Below, in pieces: positions 33,784 through 43,372 of a stretch of 64,000 nucleotides of DNA. Each line of letters starts with the position of its first letter. Position 1 is the stretch's first letter. Below the pieces are notes generated by a model, which did not search any database, was not told where the DNA came from, and worked only from the letters and a program-made list of their open reading frames with translations. Source of the stretch: Acidobacteriota bacterium. Lineage in GTDB: Bacteria > Acidobacteriota > Terriglobia > Terriglobales > Acidobacteriaceae. The DNA is taken from the NCBI GenBank assembly GCA_021846275.1, contig JAJZBZ010000003.1, positions 1 to 64,000 of the forward strand. Reading direction: 5' to 3'. The position numbers and the translations under genes were made by a program.

Positions 33784-34326
33784 ATGGGCAAAGCAGAGGA
33801 ACAATCAGCCATTCCGCCGGTGGTGGGCGTGGTGATGGGGAGCAGGAGCGACTGGGAGACGATGACCTCGGCGGTGGAGATACTGCGCGACCTGGGCGTG
33901 GCCCACGAGGCTCGGGTGGTCAGCGCGCATCGTACACCGGATTGGCTCTTCGAGTATGCGGCGACGGCCGAGGCGCGTGGGCTGCGTGCGATTATCGCCG
34001 GAGCCGGCGGCGCGGCGCATCTGCCGGGGATGCTGGCGGCGAAGACGCTGGTGCCGGTGCTGGGAGTGCCGGTGGTGGCGACGGCGTTGAACGGGATGGA
34101 CGCGCTGCTGTCGATTGTGCAGATGCCGAAGGGCGTTCCCGTGGCGACCTTTGCCGTGGGCAGGGCGGGCGCAGCGAATGCGGCGCTGTTTGCGGCGCAG
34201 ATGCTGGCCGCGGGCGGCGACCGGGAACTGGGCAAGCGGCTGGAGAAGTGGCGGGCGGCGCGACGCGACGAAGCACTGGAGAGCGAGCTTCCGGGCGGGA
34301 TGGTGATTGAGGAGCCGCAGCGGTGA
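33784..34326 (+). CDS. purE: N5-carboxyaminoimidazole ribonucleotide mutase PurE
   Basis: PurE moves the carboxyl group of N5-CAIR to give CAIR in purine synthesis. The 180-residue protein has the class I signature M-G-S-R-S-D-W-E-T-M, S-A-H-R-T-P, I-A-G-A-G-G-A-A-H-L-P-G-M and P-V-L-G-V-P. The start at 33784 is favoured by the TATAAT six bases upstream; a start at 33751 would put the -10 element inside the gene. It overlaps purK by one base (TGATG), so the two-step carboxylation pair is an operon. Confidence 0.95.
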   Translation: MGKAEEQSAIPPVVGVVMGSRSDWETMTSAVEILRDLGVAHEARVVSAHRTPDWLFEYAATAEARGLRAIIAGAGGAAHLPGMLAAKTLVPVLGVPVVATALNGMDALLSIVQMPKGVPVATFAVGRAGAANAALFAAQMLAAGGDRELGKRLEKWRAARRDEALESELPGGMVIEEPQR

Positions 34327-35516
34327 TGGAGACGGGAGCAGCGATCGGGATGGAGCGGGTGTGCGTGGTGGAACCGGGTGGATGGCTGGGGATTCTGGGC
34401 GGCGGACAACTGGGGCGGATGACGGCGATGGCGGCGCGGACGATGGGCATTCGCACGCGCGTGATGGACCCGGAGGAGCAGTGCCCGGCGAGCTTTGTGG
34501 CCGATGAGGTGGTGGTGGGCCGATGGGGCGATGCCGAGGCTGCGGCGCGGCTGGCGGCGGGCGTGGGCGCGGTGACGCTGGAAATTGAGCAGATCGCCGT
34601 CGATGCGCTGGCGCGCGTGGCTGGGATGGCTCCGCTGCGGCCGGGCGTGGAGCCGGTGAGGATCATACAGGACAAGGCGCTGCAAAAAACCTGGCTCGCC
34701 GAGCGGGGATTTCCGCTGGGCGCGTTTCGCGTGGCGCGTTCTGCTGATGAGATGGCAGAGGCTGTGTCGGCGCTGGGTGGGAACGTCTTCGCCAAGGTTG
34801 CGCGCGGCGGCTACGACGGGCGTGGACAGGCCCGTCTCGGCGCGGACAGGCCAGCCAGCGAAGCCGAAGCTCGCGCGGCATGGACGGCGCTGGGAGCGGA
34901 GGCCGTTGTGGTCGAGGCGGCGCTGGAGTTGAAGCTGGAGATCAGCGTGATGGCGGCGCGGAGTCCGGCGGGTGAAGTGAAAAGCTATCCGGCGGCGCGG
35001 AATCATCATGAAAGGCAGATTCTGGTCTGGAGCGTGCTGCCGGCGGGCGTGAATCCGCATCTGGAAGCCGAAGCGGAACAACTGGCGCGCGGCATCGCCG
35101 AGGGACTCGGCATCGAGGGCCTGGTGTGCGTGGAGATGTTTGTGACGCGCGACGGACGGCTGCTGGTAAACGAGCTTGCTCCGAGGCCGCACAACAGCTA
35201 TCACCAGAGCGAGCGGGCGTGCGCGACAAGCCAGTTTGAGCAGCTTGTGCGCGCGGCCTGCAATCTGCCGCTGGGCGATTGCGAGCTGGAGCAGCCGGCG
35301 GCGATTTACAACCTTCTGGGCGAGGTGTGGCTGGACGCGCCGGGCGGCAGGCCGGAGTTTTCGCGCGCGCTGGCGGTGCCGGGCGTGCGGCTCCATCTGT
35401 ATGAGAAACACGAGCCGCGAGCGGGGCGCAAGATGGGACATCTGTCGGCGACGGGCGTCCATGGCGACGATGCCTTGGACCGCGTAAAGGAAGCGTATCG
35501 TCGACTGCGAGCCTGA
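34326..35516 (+). CDS. purK: N5-carboxyaminoimidazole ribonucleotide synthase PurK
   Basis: PurK is the ATP-grasp enzyme that makes N5-CAIR from AIR, bicarbonate and ATP. The 396-residue product has L-G-I-L-G-G-G-Q-L-G-R-M at its start, the ATP-grasp central domain (V-F-A-K-V-A-R-G-G-Y-D-G-R-G-Q), the metal-binding E-M-F-V and N-E-L-A-P-R-P-H-N-S-Y-H segment, and the C-terminal H-L-Y-E-K. The ATG overlaps the purE stop as TGATG; the preceding GTG at 34323 is also in frame. It is followed by a bidirectional terminator. Confidence 0.95.
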   Translation: METGAAIGMERVCVVEPGGWLGILGGGQLGRMTAMAARTMGIRTRVMDPEEQCPASFVADEVVVGRWGDAEAAARLAAGVGAVTLEIEQIAVDALARVAGMAPLRPGVEPVRIIQDKALQKTWLAERGFPLGAFRVARSADEMAEAVSALGGNVFAKVARGGYDGRGQARLGADRPASEAEARAAWTALGAEAVVVEAALELKLEISVMAARSPAGEVKSYPAARNHHERQILVWSVLPAGVNPHLEAEAEQLARGIAEGLGIEGLVCVEMFVTRDGRLLVNELAPRPHNSYHQSERACATSQFEQLVRAACNLPLGDCELEQPAAIYNLLGEVWLDAPGGRPEFSRALAVPGVRLHLYEKHEPRAGRKMGHLSATGVHGDDALDRVKEAYRRLRA

Positions 35517-35531
35517 GCAGGGAAACGGAAA

Positions 35532-35570
35532 ACGGCTGCGAACTCCATCGAGTCCGCAGCCGTTTGGTTT
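35532..35570. terminator. Bidirectional terminator between purK and acnA
   Basis: ACGGCTGCG (35532-35540) pairs with CGCAGCCGT (35555-35563), with an inner ACTC/GAGT stem around a CATC loop. A T-rich tract follows on the + side and an A-rich tract precedes it, so it can end transcription of purK and of the convergent aconitase gene. Confidence 0.88.
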
Positions 35571-35604
35571 TGTGTCGATGCTCTGCGCGGGTCTGTTGGT
35601 TGAA

Positions 35605-38379
35605 TTACTTGCCGGAAGCGAGCGAGCGCAGGACGTATTGCAGGATGCCGCCGTGCTGGAAGTAGGCGATCTCCTGCGGGGTGTCGATGCGGACGAGAGC
35701 AGGGATGCTGCGTTTCGAGCCGTTCGCCGAGGCGACCTCGACGGCAAGAGTTTTGCCTGCGGCAAAGCCGGAGTCGAGCATGGCCTTGAGGCCGGGGAAG
35801 CTGTAGGTTTCTTCGCCGGTGAGTCCGAGCGAGTCCACGGTTTCTCCGGGCGCGAACTGGAGCGGCAGGATGCCCATGCCGACGAGGTTGGAGCGATGGA
35901 TGCGCTCGAAGCTCTCGGCGAGGACGACGCGAACGCCGAGCAGGCGCGGCCCTTTGGCGGCCCAGTCGCGGCTGCTGCCGGAGCCGTACTCCTTGCCGGC
36001 GAGGATGACGAGCGGCGTGCCGCGCTCGGCGTAGACGACGCTTGCGTCATAGATCGTCGTCTCGATGCCGTCGGGCAGCAGGCGCGTGAATCCGCCTTCG
36101 GTGCCCGGAGCGAGGCGATTGCGCAGACGCACATTGGCGAAGGTGCCGCGCACCATCACCTCGTGGTTGCCGCGCCGGGAGCCGTAGCTGTTGAACTCCG
36201 ACTGCGGGACGCCGTGCTCGGTGAGGTATTTTCCGGCGGGGCTGCTGGCCTTGATGTTGCCCGCGGGCGAGATATGATCCGTGGTCACGCTGTCGCCCAG
36301 CACGGCCAGGACGCGCGCGCCGAAGATGTCTTCGACGGGCGGAGGCGTGAGCGTGATGCCGTCGAAGTAGGGTGCCTGGCGGATGTAGGTCGAGTCCGGC
36401 TCCCAATGATAGGTGTCGCCAGTCGGAAAGCGCAGTCCCTGCCAGTTGGCGTCGCCGTCGGCCACGGTCGCGTACTCACGCGTGAAGCCTTCGCGGGAGA
36501 CGCCGCGCTCGATGGCCTCGGCCACCTCCTGCTGCGTCGGCCATATCTCGCGCAGATAGACGGGCGCGCCGTTTGCGTCGCGGCCAAGCGGCTGGGCGTC
36601 GAAGTCGTGGTCGATGCGCCCGGCGATGGCATACGCGATGACCAGCGGCGGCGACATCAGATAATTCGCGCGAACGTCCACATTCACGCGGCCCTCGAAG
36701 TTGCGGTTGCCGCTGAGCACACTGACGGCGACGAGGCCGTGATCGTTGATGCTGGACGAGACATCAGCAGGCAGCGGGCCGGAGTTGCCGATGCAGGTCG
36801 TGCAGCCGTAGCCGACGACGTTGAAGCGGAGCTTTTCGAGATAGGGCAACAGGCCGGCGCGCTGGTAGTAATCCGTGACGACGCGCGAGCCGGGCGCGAG
36901 CGAAGTCTTGACCCACGGCGGAACGGTGAGACCTTTTTCGGCGGCTTTTTTCGCCAGCAGTCCGGCGGCAATCATCACGGATGGATTCGACGTGTTGGTG
37001 CAGCTCGTGATGGCGGCAATCACGACGGAGCCGTGGTCGAGATAGCGGTCGGGATCGACGCCGAAGCGCTGCGCGACCGAGGCCGACGTAGCATGCTGGC
37101 TGTCGAGCGCGTGATCGGCGACGGCTGTCGCCGGCGACCAAGGCTCGGCCGTGCGCTCGCCGAGCGGCTTCGCCTTCGGCGAGAGCAGCGACGGAAGCTG
37201 CTTGCGGAAGCTCGCTCCCACGTCACCGAGCACGACGCGATCCTGCGGGCGCTTGGGTCCGGCAACGGATGGCTCAACGGTTCCGAGGTCGAGCGAAAGC
37301 GTCTGCGTGTACTCGGCCTCCGGCGAGTTGGCGGTGTGAAAGAGTCCCTGCTCCTTGTAGTAGGTTTCGACGAGCGCAATCTGCTCTTCGCTGCGGCCCG
37401 TCAGGCGCAGATAGCGCAGCGTCTCTTCATCGACCGGGAAGATGCCACAGGTGGCACCGTATTCGGGAGCCATGTTGCTGATGGTGGCGCGGTCGGCCAG
37501 CGGCAACTCGGCGATGCCGGGGCCGTAGAACTCGACAAATTTGCCGACAACGCCGAGCTTGCGCAGGGCTTCGGTGACGGTGAGCACGAGATCGGTGGCC
37601 GTCGCGCCCTCGCGCAGCCTTCCGGTCAGCTTGTAGCCGACCACCTGCGGAATCAGCATCGACACCGGCTGACCCAGCATCGCAGCCTCAGCCTCAATCC
37701 CGCCGACGCCCCAGCCGAGCACGCCGAGGCCGTTGATCATGGTCGTGTGCGAGTCGGTGCCGACGAGCGTGTCCGGGTATGCAACGATTTCCCCGTTCTG
37801 CTCCGCCGTGAAGACTACGCGCGCCAGGTATTCCAGATTCACCTGATGACAGATGCCCATCCCCGGAGGCACGGCGGAGAAATTGTGAAATGCCGTCTGG
37901 CCCCACTTCAGAAACGCGTAGCGCTCGCGGTTGCGCTGGAACTCCAGCAGCGCGTTGGCGTCGTAAGCCTGCGGCGAGCCAAACTCATCGACCTGCACGC
38001 TGTGATCGATTACCAGTTCTGCCGGCTGGAGCGGATTGATGCGCTCCGGGTTGCCGCCGAGGCGCTTCATGGCGTCGCGCATCGCGGCCAGATCGACGAC
38101 GGCCGGCACGCCGGTGAAATCCTGCATGAGCACCCGCGCGGGCATGTAGGCGATCTCTCGCGATGGCTCGGCGGCGGCGTCCCAGCGCGCCAGAAACGCA
38201 ATCTCATCGGCGGTCACGTTCACGCCATCCTCGCGACGCAGCAGGTTCTCCAGCAGAATGCGCAGGCTGAAGGGAAGACGAGCGAGGTTGAATCCCTGAG
38301 AGGCAAGCGCGGGCAGACGGAAATAAGTGTAGGATCGGCCGCCGGAGGTGAGCGTGGCGCGGCTGTGGAAGGTATTCAT
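35605..38379 (-). CDS. acnA: Aconitate hydratase AcnA
   Basis: AcnA interconverts citrate and isocitrate in the TCA cycle, using a [4Fe-4S] cluster. The 924-residue protein has all three cluster cysteines in S-C-T-N-T-S-N-P and [10 protein letters not shown]. It also has [10 protein letters not shown] and the C-terminal swivel-domain motif [13 protein letters not shown]. Length and domain order match the AcnA/IRP-type aconitases. ATG 38379 is chosen (M-N-T-F-H-S) with AAGG nine bases before; an upstream ATG at 38412 is less likely. No citrate synthase or isocitrate dehydrogenase is adjacent. Confidence 0.96.
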   Translation of the reverse strand: MNTFHSRATLTSGGRSYTYFRLPALASQGFNLARLPFSLRILLENLLRREDGVNVTADEIAFLARWDAAAEPSREIAYMPARVLMQDFTGVPAVVDLAAMRDAMKRLGGNPERINPLQPAELVIDHSVQVDEFGSPQAYDANALLEFQRNRERYAFLKWGQTAFHNFSAVPPGMGICHQVNLEYLARVVFTAEQNGEIVAYPDTLVGTDSHTTMINGLGVLGWGVGGIEAEAAMLGQPVSMLIPQVVGYKLTGRLREGATATDLVLTVTEALRKLGVVGKFVEFYGPGIAELPLADRATISNMAPEYGATCGIFPVDEETLRYLRLTGRSEEQIALVETYYKEQGLFHTANSPEAEYTQTLSLDLGTVEPSVAGPKRPQDRVVLGDVGASFRKQLPSLLSPKAKPLGERTAEPWSPATAVADHALDSQHATSASVAQRFGVDPDRYLDHGSVVIAAITSCTNTSNPSVMIAAGLLAKKAAEKGLTVPPWVKTSLAPGSRVVTDYYQRAGLLPYLEKLRFNVVGYGCTTCIGNSGPLPADVSSSINDHGLVAVSVLSGNRNFEGRVNVDVRANYLMSPPLVIAYAIAGRIDHDFDAQPLGRDANGAPVYLREIWPTQQEVAEAIERGVSREGFTREYATVADGDANWQGLRFPTGDTYHWEPDSTYIRQAPYFDGITLTPPPVEDIFGARVLAVLGDSVTTDHISPAGNIKASSPAGKYLTEHGVPQSEFNSYGSRRGNHEVMVRGTFANVRLRNRLAPGTEGGFTRLLPDGIETTIYDASVVYAERGTPLVILAGKEYGSGSSRDWAAKGPRLLGVRVVLAESFERIHRSNLVGMGILPLQFAPGETVDSLGLTGEETYSFPGLKAMLDSGFAAGKTLAVEVASANGSKRSIPALVRIDTPQEIAYFQHGGILQYVLRSLASGK

Positions 38380-38472
38380 GCGAACTGCCTTTCTGTGAGT
38401 GTGGGAGCGCAAACTCCGCGAACTAAAACTATGGAGGCACAGGAATCGAGCGCTGCGCCGGACGGAACCATT

Positions 38473-38560
38473 TTAAGGCATCGCATGCGGCAGTCGCGCA
38501 CTTCGCGCGCCACCCGCGGTCGTGACGGCTGCTGTTGGCTGCGAGTCTGCAACGGCGCAT
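38473..38560 (+). repeat. Degenerate modular repeat upstream of acnA
   Basis: The element reads GCATCGCATGCGGCAGTC followed by a GCGCACTTCGCGCGCC hairpin-like block and a degraded TTGGCTGCGAG block. It is the first part of the modular repeat with substitutions, and the AAGCAGATTCCC module is missing. The rest of the 38380-38653 spacer shows nothing recognisable. Confidence 0.55.
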
Positions 38561-38653
38561 GACAAGGAACAAGCCACAGTGAATTTCCGCCGCAAGGACA
38601 ACAGGAAAACCACACCGTCCGGACAGGCGAGGCCAGTACGCCGAGCGCCCGCG

Positions 38654-39988
38654 TCACTCGGCCGGTGGCTGGCGCAGGGCTTCTGCCGTCAGCGCGTCGG
38701 CGCGGCGCAGGTCCGGGAAGAGCCACGCCCACAGGCCCGTCACCGCGAGCGCGCCCACGCCGCCGAGGATGGTGGCGCGGACGGCGCCGAACCACTGCGC
38801 CGTGACGCCGGACTCGAACTCGCCCAGTTCATTCGACCCGCCCAGAAACAGTGCGTTCACGGCGCTGACGCGACCGCGCATTTCAGGCGGCGTGGCAAGC
38901 TGGAGAACGCTGGAGCGGATGACCACGCTGATCATGTCTGCCGCGCCGCCGATGGCCAGAGCGACGAGGCTGAGCGGCAGGCTACGCGAGAGGCCGAAGA
39001 TAACGATCGTGATGCCGAAGATGGCGACGCCGACGAAGAGATGGCGTCCGGCGCGACGGCGCAGCGGAAACCGCGCCAGCATCATGGACATCGCCAGCGC
39101 GCCCAGCGCCGGCGCTCCGCGAAGCATGCCGAGGCCGCGTGGGCCGGTGTGGAGCACTTCCTGAGCGAAGATGGGCATGAGCGCGACGGCTCCGCCGAGC
39201 AGGACGACGAAGAGATCCAGCGACTGCGAGCCGATGAGTAACTGCGTCCGGCGAACGAAGCGGAAGCCAGCCAGCAGCACGTCGAGCGAAGCGGCGCGAT
39301 GTTCCATGCGACCGAGTCGCACGGTGATGCGGCTGACCTGGACGAGATAAAACGCCTGCATCAGCAGCGTGAAGGCGTAGACGACGGGCGCGCCGACGAA
39401 CTCGCGCTCCGCGCCGAAGCCGGGGAGGGTGAAGAGCAGTCCGCCTAGTGCGGGGCCGACGATGTTTGCCGTCTGAAAGATGGCCGCGCCCCAGGTGACG
39501 GCGTTGACGAAGTGGTCCTCCGGAACGAGGTGGGGAACGAATGCCGTGCTGGCGGGGCCGGAAAACGCGCGGCCGGAGCCGATGAGAAATAGAACCCCAT
39601 AGATGAGCAGAACGCGATGGCTGCCGGAGAGCGCGATGGCCAGCAGCGAGCCGGTGCAAAGCATCTGCAGCGCGTAGCAGGTGAGCATGATTCGACGACG
39701 GTCGACCCGGTCAGCGAGGTGTCCGGCGGGCACGAGCAGAAGCAGGCCGGGAAGAAAGAGCGCGAGGCCGGTGAGTCCGAGATCGAGCGCGCGGTGGGTC
39801 ATGGCGTAGACCTGCCAGGCGACAGCCACGGCCTGCGCTTCGGCTCCCATGATTACGGCGAGGCGCGCCGACTGATAGCGGCGGAAATTGGGTGAGACAA
39901 AGGCCGCCAGACCGCTGCCGGAGCGGTCATCGGAGGGTTCGTGAGCAGAAGTTGGATTCGAGCCGTCCGGTACGCCTGGCAAAACCAT
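38654..39988 (-). CDS. MFS transporter (EntS / DHA3-like)
   Basis: A 444-residue protein with 10-12 predicted helices. The MFS cytoplasmic loop signature appears as G-H-L-A-D-R-V-D-R-R-R between helices 2 and 3. P-E-M-R-G-R-V-S-A-V-N near the last third is typical of the DHA3/enterobactin-exporter group, as is the N-terminal F-R-R-Y-Q-S-A-R segment. It is probably an efflux carrier of unknown substrate. ATG 39988 is used; the frame open beyond it is repeat-like. TATAAC lies nine bases before the ATG, so the leader would be about 2 nt. It is divergent from a second MFS gene. Confidence 0.82.
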   Translation of the reverse strand: MVLPGVPDGSNPTSAHEPSDDRSGSGLAAFVSPNFRRYQSARLAVIMGAEAQAVAVAWQVYAMTHRALDLGLTGLALFLPGLLLLVPAGHLADRVDRRRIMLTCYALQMLCTGSLLAIALSGSHRVLLIYGVLFLIGSGRAFSGPASTAFVPHLVPEDHFVNAVTWGAAIFQTANIVGPALGGLLFTLPGFGAEREFVGAPVVYAFTLLMQAFYLVQVSRITVRLGRMEHRAASLDVLLAGFRFVRRTQLLIGSQSLDLFVVLLGGAVALMPIFAQEVLHTGPRGLGMLRGAPALGALAMSMMLARFPLRRRAGRHLFVGVAIFGITIVIFGLSRSLPLSLVALAIGGAADMISVVIRSSVLQLATPPEMRGRVSAVNALFLGGSNELGEFESGVTAQWFGAVRATILGGVGALAVTGLWAWLFPDLRRADALTAEALRQPPAE

Positions 39989-40084
39989 ACTTCTACCGTT
40001 ATATCTCAGCATTGTTGAGACAGAGGGCATCGAGAAGGCCGATGCGCGCATTGCACGCGACGCGGCGGCGATCAGGGTGGAGTC

Positions 40085-40200
40085 GTCAGGGGGGCGACCG
40101 CTGCGTTTGTTTTGGGCGAATGTCTGGTTGAGGACGACGCTACAGGCAGAAGCAGATTCCCGGATCGAATCACAATCAAGAGATGGACCAGAACCAGGAG
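40085..40200 (+). repeat. Possible degraded modular repeat
   Basis: The spacer between the two divergent MFS genes contains AGAAGCAGATTCCC followed by GAATCACAATCAAG. This resembles the AAGCAGATTCCC plus GAATGACAACAAG module of the dispersed family but lacks the GCATGC and GCGCGC modules. The call is tentative. Confidence 0.4.
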
Positions 40201-40270
40201 CAGGAAAAGCGACAGCAAGGGGCGATGGAGTTGGTGGGGGGTGGTCAGACCATGAGAGAATCTCTGTTGA

Positions 40271-41572
40271 ATGGATGCGCAGCGAACTGGGCTGGTCAGC
40301 GTGAATGCAACTGCCGGTGCAACCACGTCGGCTGGCGGAGTCTCGCGGCCTGAGCCGTCGCGCGCGCCGGGTGAACTGTTGCGCGTTTTGGCTGCGGTGA
40401 GTGCCTGTCACCTGATAAATGACATGGTGCAGTCACTGCTGCCATCGATGTTTCCGATTCTGAAGAGGGGGTTTCATCTTGATTTCAGCCAGATTGGGCT
40501 GATTGCACTGACGTTTCAGACGACGGCATCGTTGTTGCAGCCGTTGATCGGGCATTTTACGGATCGGCGGCCGCTGCCGTTTTCACTGCCTCTGGGGATG
40601 ACGACGACGCTGATGGGACTGGTGATGCTGGCGTATGCGCCGACGTTTTCGCTTCTGCTCGTGGCGGCCGCGTTGTTCGGGATTGGCTCGGCGGTCTTTC
40701 ATCCGGAGTCTTCGCGTGTAGCGCGCATGGCCTCTGGCGGGCGGGACGGATTCGCGCAGTCGTTCTTTCAGGTGGGCGGCAATACCGGCTCGGCGTTTGG
40801 TCCGCTGCTTGCTGCCATGCTGGTGCTTCCGCGCGGTCAGGTGGGCGTATTGTGGTTCACGATGGCGGCGCTGGCCGGGATTCCACTGCTGGTGTGGGTG
40901 GGGCAGTGGTATCGGCGCGAACTTGCTCGACGAGCCGAGCGGGCGGTGGTGGAGCGGGCGCAGCACGGGCTGCCGCGGGCGCGTGTGGCCGGTTCACTTG
41001 CGGTGCTGATGTTGCTGGTTTTTTCCAAGTATTTCTACATCGCCAGCCTGACGAATTACTACACGTTTTATCTGATCCGGCGCTTCGGGGTGTCGGTGGA
41101 GAGTGCGCAGTTGCACTTGTTTCTGCTCTTTGGCGCGATTGCGGGGGGAACAGTGATTGGCGGCCCGGTCGGCGACCGGATCGGACGGAAGTATGTGATC
41201 TGGGTGTCGATACTCGGCGTTCTGCCGTTCACTCTCGCCATGCCGTATGTGAATCTCTTCTGGACGGGCGTGCTGAGCGTCTTCATCGGAGTGATTCTGG
41301 CGTCGGCGTTTGCGGCGATTCTGGTGTACGCGCAGGAACTGGTGCCGACGCGGATCGGGATGATTTCCGGGCTGTTCTTCGGGTTTGCCTTCGGGATGGG
41401 CGGAATTGGCGCGGCGGTGCTGGGCCGGATGGCGGACGCGACGGGGATCATTTTTGTTTACAAGGTGTGCGCGTGGTTGCCTGCGCTGGGGCTGCTGACG
41501 TGGCTGCTGCCGAATCTGGAACCGGGCGGACTCGGAGCGGGCGCGAACGTGGAAGAGCCGGAGCGGGTGTGA
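40271..41572 (+). CDS. MFS transporter, fosmidomycin-resistance (Fsr) type
   Basis: A 433-residue MFS protein with about 12 helices. Family markers are H-L-I-N-D-M-V-Q-S-L-L-P near helix 1, G-I-G-S-A-V-F-H-P-E-S-S-R-V-A-R in helix 4 and its loop, and G-D-R-I-G-R-K-Y-V-I-W in the second half. Fsr proteins are proton-driven exporters and the substrate here is not known. An A/G-rich GAGAGAATC stretch lies upstream of the ATG. It is divergent from the DHA3-like MFS gene. The frame contains no truncation. Confidence 0.85.
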   Translation: MDAQRTGLVSVNATAGATTSAGGVSRPEPSRAPGELLRVLAAVSACHLINDMVQSLLPSMFPILKRGFHLDFSQIGLIALTFQTTASLLQPLIGHFTDRRPLPFSLPLGMTTTLMGLVMLAYAPTFSLLLVAAALFGIGSAVFHPESSRVARMASGGRDGFAQSFFQVGGNTGSAFGPLLAAMLVLPRGQVGVLWFTMAALAGIPLLVWVGQWYRRELARRAERAVVERAQHGLPRARVAGSLAVLMLLVFSKYFYIASLTNYYTFYLIRRFGVSVESAQLHLFLLFGAIAGGTVIGGPVGDRIGRKYVIWVSILGVLPFTLAMPYVNLFWTGVLSVFIGVILASAFAAILVYAQELVPTRIGMISGLFFGFAFGMGGIGAAVLGRMADATGIIFVYKVCAWLPALGLLTWLLPNLEPGGLGAGANVEEPERV

Positions 41573-41594
41573 GGCGCGGTTCGCGCGGGCGGAT

Positions 41595-41623
41595 TTGGCG
41601 CGGGGAGCAAAGTTCGGTATACT
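41595..41623 (+). promoter_or_regulatory. Promoter of rpmB
   Basis: TTGGCG (41595-41600) and TATACT (41618-41623) are separated by 17 bp. The transcript would have a leader of about 140 nt before rpmB. Confidence 0.6.
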
Positions 41624-41770
41624 TACGGGAGCGGTCAGAGGCGTTGTGGGGCGATCCGGGAACGGATTCTCAGAGCGCGAAAGCGTTCCGACGCCTGGAC
41701 AGAGGCATGGTGTCCGGAAGACGCCGGATCAGACGCGCGACAATCTGAGGTTTTTGAGCGGAGCAAGGCA

Positions 41771-41983
41771 ATGGCACAGGAATGCAATGTGTGCGGCAAG
41801 AAGCCGCAGTTTGGCAACAATATCTCTCATGCGCACAACGTGACGCGGCGACGGTGGAATGTGAATCTGCAGTCGGTGAAGGCGGATGTGAATGGCGCAG
41901 CGAAGCGGATTCGCGTCTGCTCGAACTGTATCAAGAGCGGTCGCGTGGTGAAGGCTGCTCCGCGCGCGGCAGCAAAGGCATAA
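41771..41983 (+). CDS. rpmB: 50S ribosomal protein L28
   Basis: A 70-residue L28 with C-N-V-C-G-K-K-P near the N-terminus, S-H-A-H-N-V-T-R-R-R-W and the C-terminal C-S-N-C-I-K-S-G. Both C-x-x-C pairs are present, so this is the zinc-binding form. GGAG lies 9 nt before the ATG. It is monocistronic with its own promoter and a leader of about 140 nt. L33 is not adjacent, unlike in many bacteria. Confidence 0.95.
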   Translation: MAQECNVCGKKPQFGNNISHAHNVTRRRWNVNLQSVKADVNGAAKRIRVCSNCIKSGRVVKAAPRAAAKA

Positions 41984-42046
41984 GTGGACGCGATTGACCG
42001 CCAAAGAAACAAGCATGCGAGCCGCGCCGCAGCAGATGATCCGCGA

Positions 42047-42076
42047 TTGACGGCGGGGTCCGGGAAGCGGTAGACT
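42047..42076 (+). promoter_or_regulatory. Promoter of rplU-rpmA
   Basis: TTGACG (42047-42052) and TAGACT (42071-42076) are separated by 18 bp. The leader before rplU is about 150 nt, which would leave room for an autoregulatory structure; none was established. Confidence 0.6.
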
Positions 42077-42235
42077 ACACAAGTTTGGCGATACTGTCCG
42101 TCGCCCCGTCCTCAGCCGGTTCGCCGCGAAAACGCAGCGCAGAGAGACTGAGAATATTCCGGGGCAAACTGATGCTGGCCATTCTGTGAGTTTGAGAAGC
42201 ATGCGCCCTGTGGGACGAGCGGCGCTGGAGGAAGC

Positions 42236-42565
42236 ATGTACGCAATTATTCGCACCGGTGGCAAGCAATACCGGGTCGCCCCTGGCGATGTGGTCAAGAT
42301 TGAGAAGCTGGAAGTGGGCGAGGGCGCGCCGCAGACTGTGGAATTCACCGACGTGCTGGCCGTCTCTGGCGAGCCGGGCACGATTGCGCGGCCCGCGAAG
42401 GCGAAGGTGACGGCCGAGGTGCTCGATCAGGGTCGTCACGCAAAGGTTCTGGTCTTCCATCTGAAGCGGAAGAAACAGTACAAGAAAATGCAGGGCCATC
42501 GCCAGGCATTTACCGAGATACGCATTCAGTCCATCGAGGCCGATGGCGCGCGGGCGGCTGTTTAA
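42236..42565 (+). CDS. rplU: 50S ribosomal protein L21
   Basis: A 109-residue L21 with the canonical M-Y-A-I-I-R-T-G-G-K-Q-Y-R-V start and the C-terminal basic block K-R-K-K-Q-Y-K-K-M-Q-G-H-R-Q. GGAGG precedes the ATG. It is followed after 36 nt by rpmA in the usual rplU-rpmA order. L21 binds 23S rRNA in the large subunit. The obg gene that often follows this pair is not present. Confidence 0.96.
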   Translation: MYAIIRTGGKQYRVAPGDVVKIEKLEVGEGAPQTVEFTDVLAVSGEPGTIARPAKAKVTAEVLDQGRHAKVLVFHLKRKKQYKKMQGHRQAFTEIRIQSIEADGARAAV

Positions 42566-42601
42566 GCCATTGCCTCACTCGATTCAGAAAGGATTTCTCT
42601 C

Positions 42602-42862
42602 ATGGCACATAAAAAAGGCGGCGGCAGCTCAACCAACGGACGCGACTCGAATGCTCAGCGGCTGGGCGTGAAGGCATTTGCGGGTCAGACCGTGACCGGC
42701 GGCAGCATTCTGGTGCGTCAGCGCGGAACGAGGATCAAGCCGGGCGTGAATGTCGGGATTGGCAAGGATGATACGCTGTTTGCCAAGGTGAGCGGGACGG
42801 TGCAGTTCCGCGACCGCGGGAACCTGGGACGGTTTGCGTCGATTCTTCCAGCGGCGGAGTGA
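42602..42862 (+). CDS. rpmA: 50S ribosomal protein L27
   Basis: An 86-residue L27. The N-terminus [16 protein letters not shown] reaches the peptidyl-transferase centre, and there is no Firmicute-type cleaved extension. The core [11 protein letters not shown] and G-K-D-D-T-L-F-A is conserved. It is the second gene of the rplU-rpmA operon and is followed by a clear terminator. Confidence 0.96.
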   Translation: MAHKKGGGSSTNGRDSNAQRLGVKAFAGQTVTGGSILVRQRGTRIKPGVNVGIGKDDTLFAKVSGTVQFRDRGNLGRFASILPAAE

Positions 42863-42914
42863 TCGCTCCGTACGCAGTAAATTTTTGCTCCGATGTTGCA
42901 GTGCAGTTTCCACG

Positions 42915-42955
42915 GGGCCGAAGCTCATTCAAGCTTCGGCCCTGTTTCTTTTTCC
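42915..42955 (+). terminator. Terminator of rplU-rpmA
   Basis: GGGCCGAAGCT (42915-42925) pairs perfectly with AGCTTCGGCCC (42932-42942), followed by TGTTTCTTTTT. Confidence 0.92.
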
Positions 42956-43128
42956 GCCGATGTATGCGGAGTGGGGCGCGGTAGGAATGGGGACTGGCGC
43001 GGGACTCGAGGCCCGGGCGTCGGATTTCACCTCGCATGGTCGAGCCTGGCCGAGGCGGGTGGATGGGTGGAGAGAGACGCTGGGCGGAAGCGGATTTGAA
43101 AGCGGTGGGGTTGTGGAAAAAATGCGCG

Positions 43129-43372
43129 TTGCAAAAGTGTGGCGCCGTTTTACAATTCCGTTAGAAATCAGTAAAAAACTCCGCCGTGGACCGAGGCAAG
43201 GATGAAATTTTCGGGATTTTCATCATCCCGAAGCAGGTGAATTCTATCCTGTGCGCAGTTCACATTTTTCCGGGTGGGAGTTCAGCAGTCTGCGTTAGCA
43301 GAGCACAGTGTTGATGTGCCGAACAGAGTCTGTTTTGCCCTGAGTATTTCAATTGAAGTCCATGAGGAGACT
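43129..43372 (+). promoter_or_regulatory. Promoter and structured leader of the TonB-dependent receptor
   Basis: TTGCAA (43129-43134) and TACAAT (43151-43156) have a 16-bp spacer. The leader of about 210 nt contains two mutually exclusive hairpins: GATGAAA (43201-43207) with TTTCATC (43218-43224), or TTCGGGAT (43210-43217) with ATCCCGAA (43225-43232). A further TCTGC-GTTA-GCAGA hairpin lies at 43290-43303. GAGGAG directly precedes the start. The rest of the 42956-43128 spacer shows nothing recognisable. Confidence 0.5.

Noticed and set aside
35572-38562. Open frame of nearly 1,000 codons on the plus strand opposite acnA
   Set aside because: Aconitase on the other strand is complete with all cluster cysteines. 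The antisense frame has no recognisable domain and follows from the codon bias.
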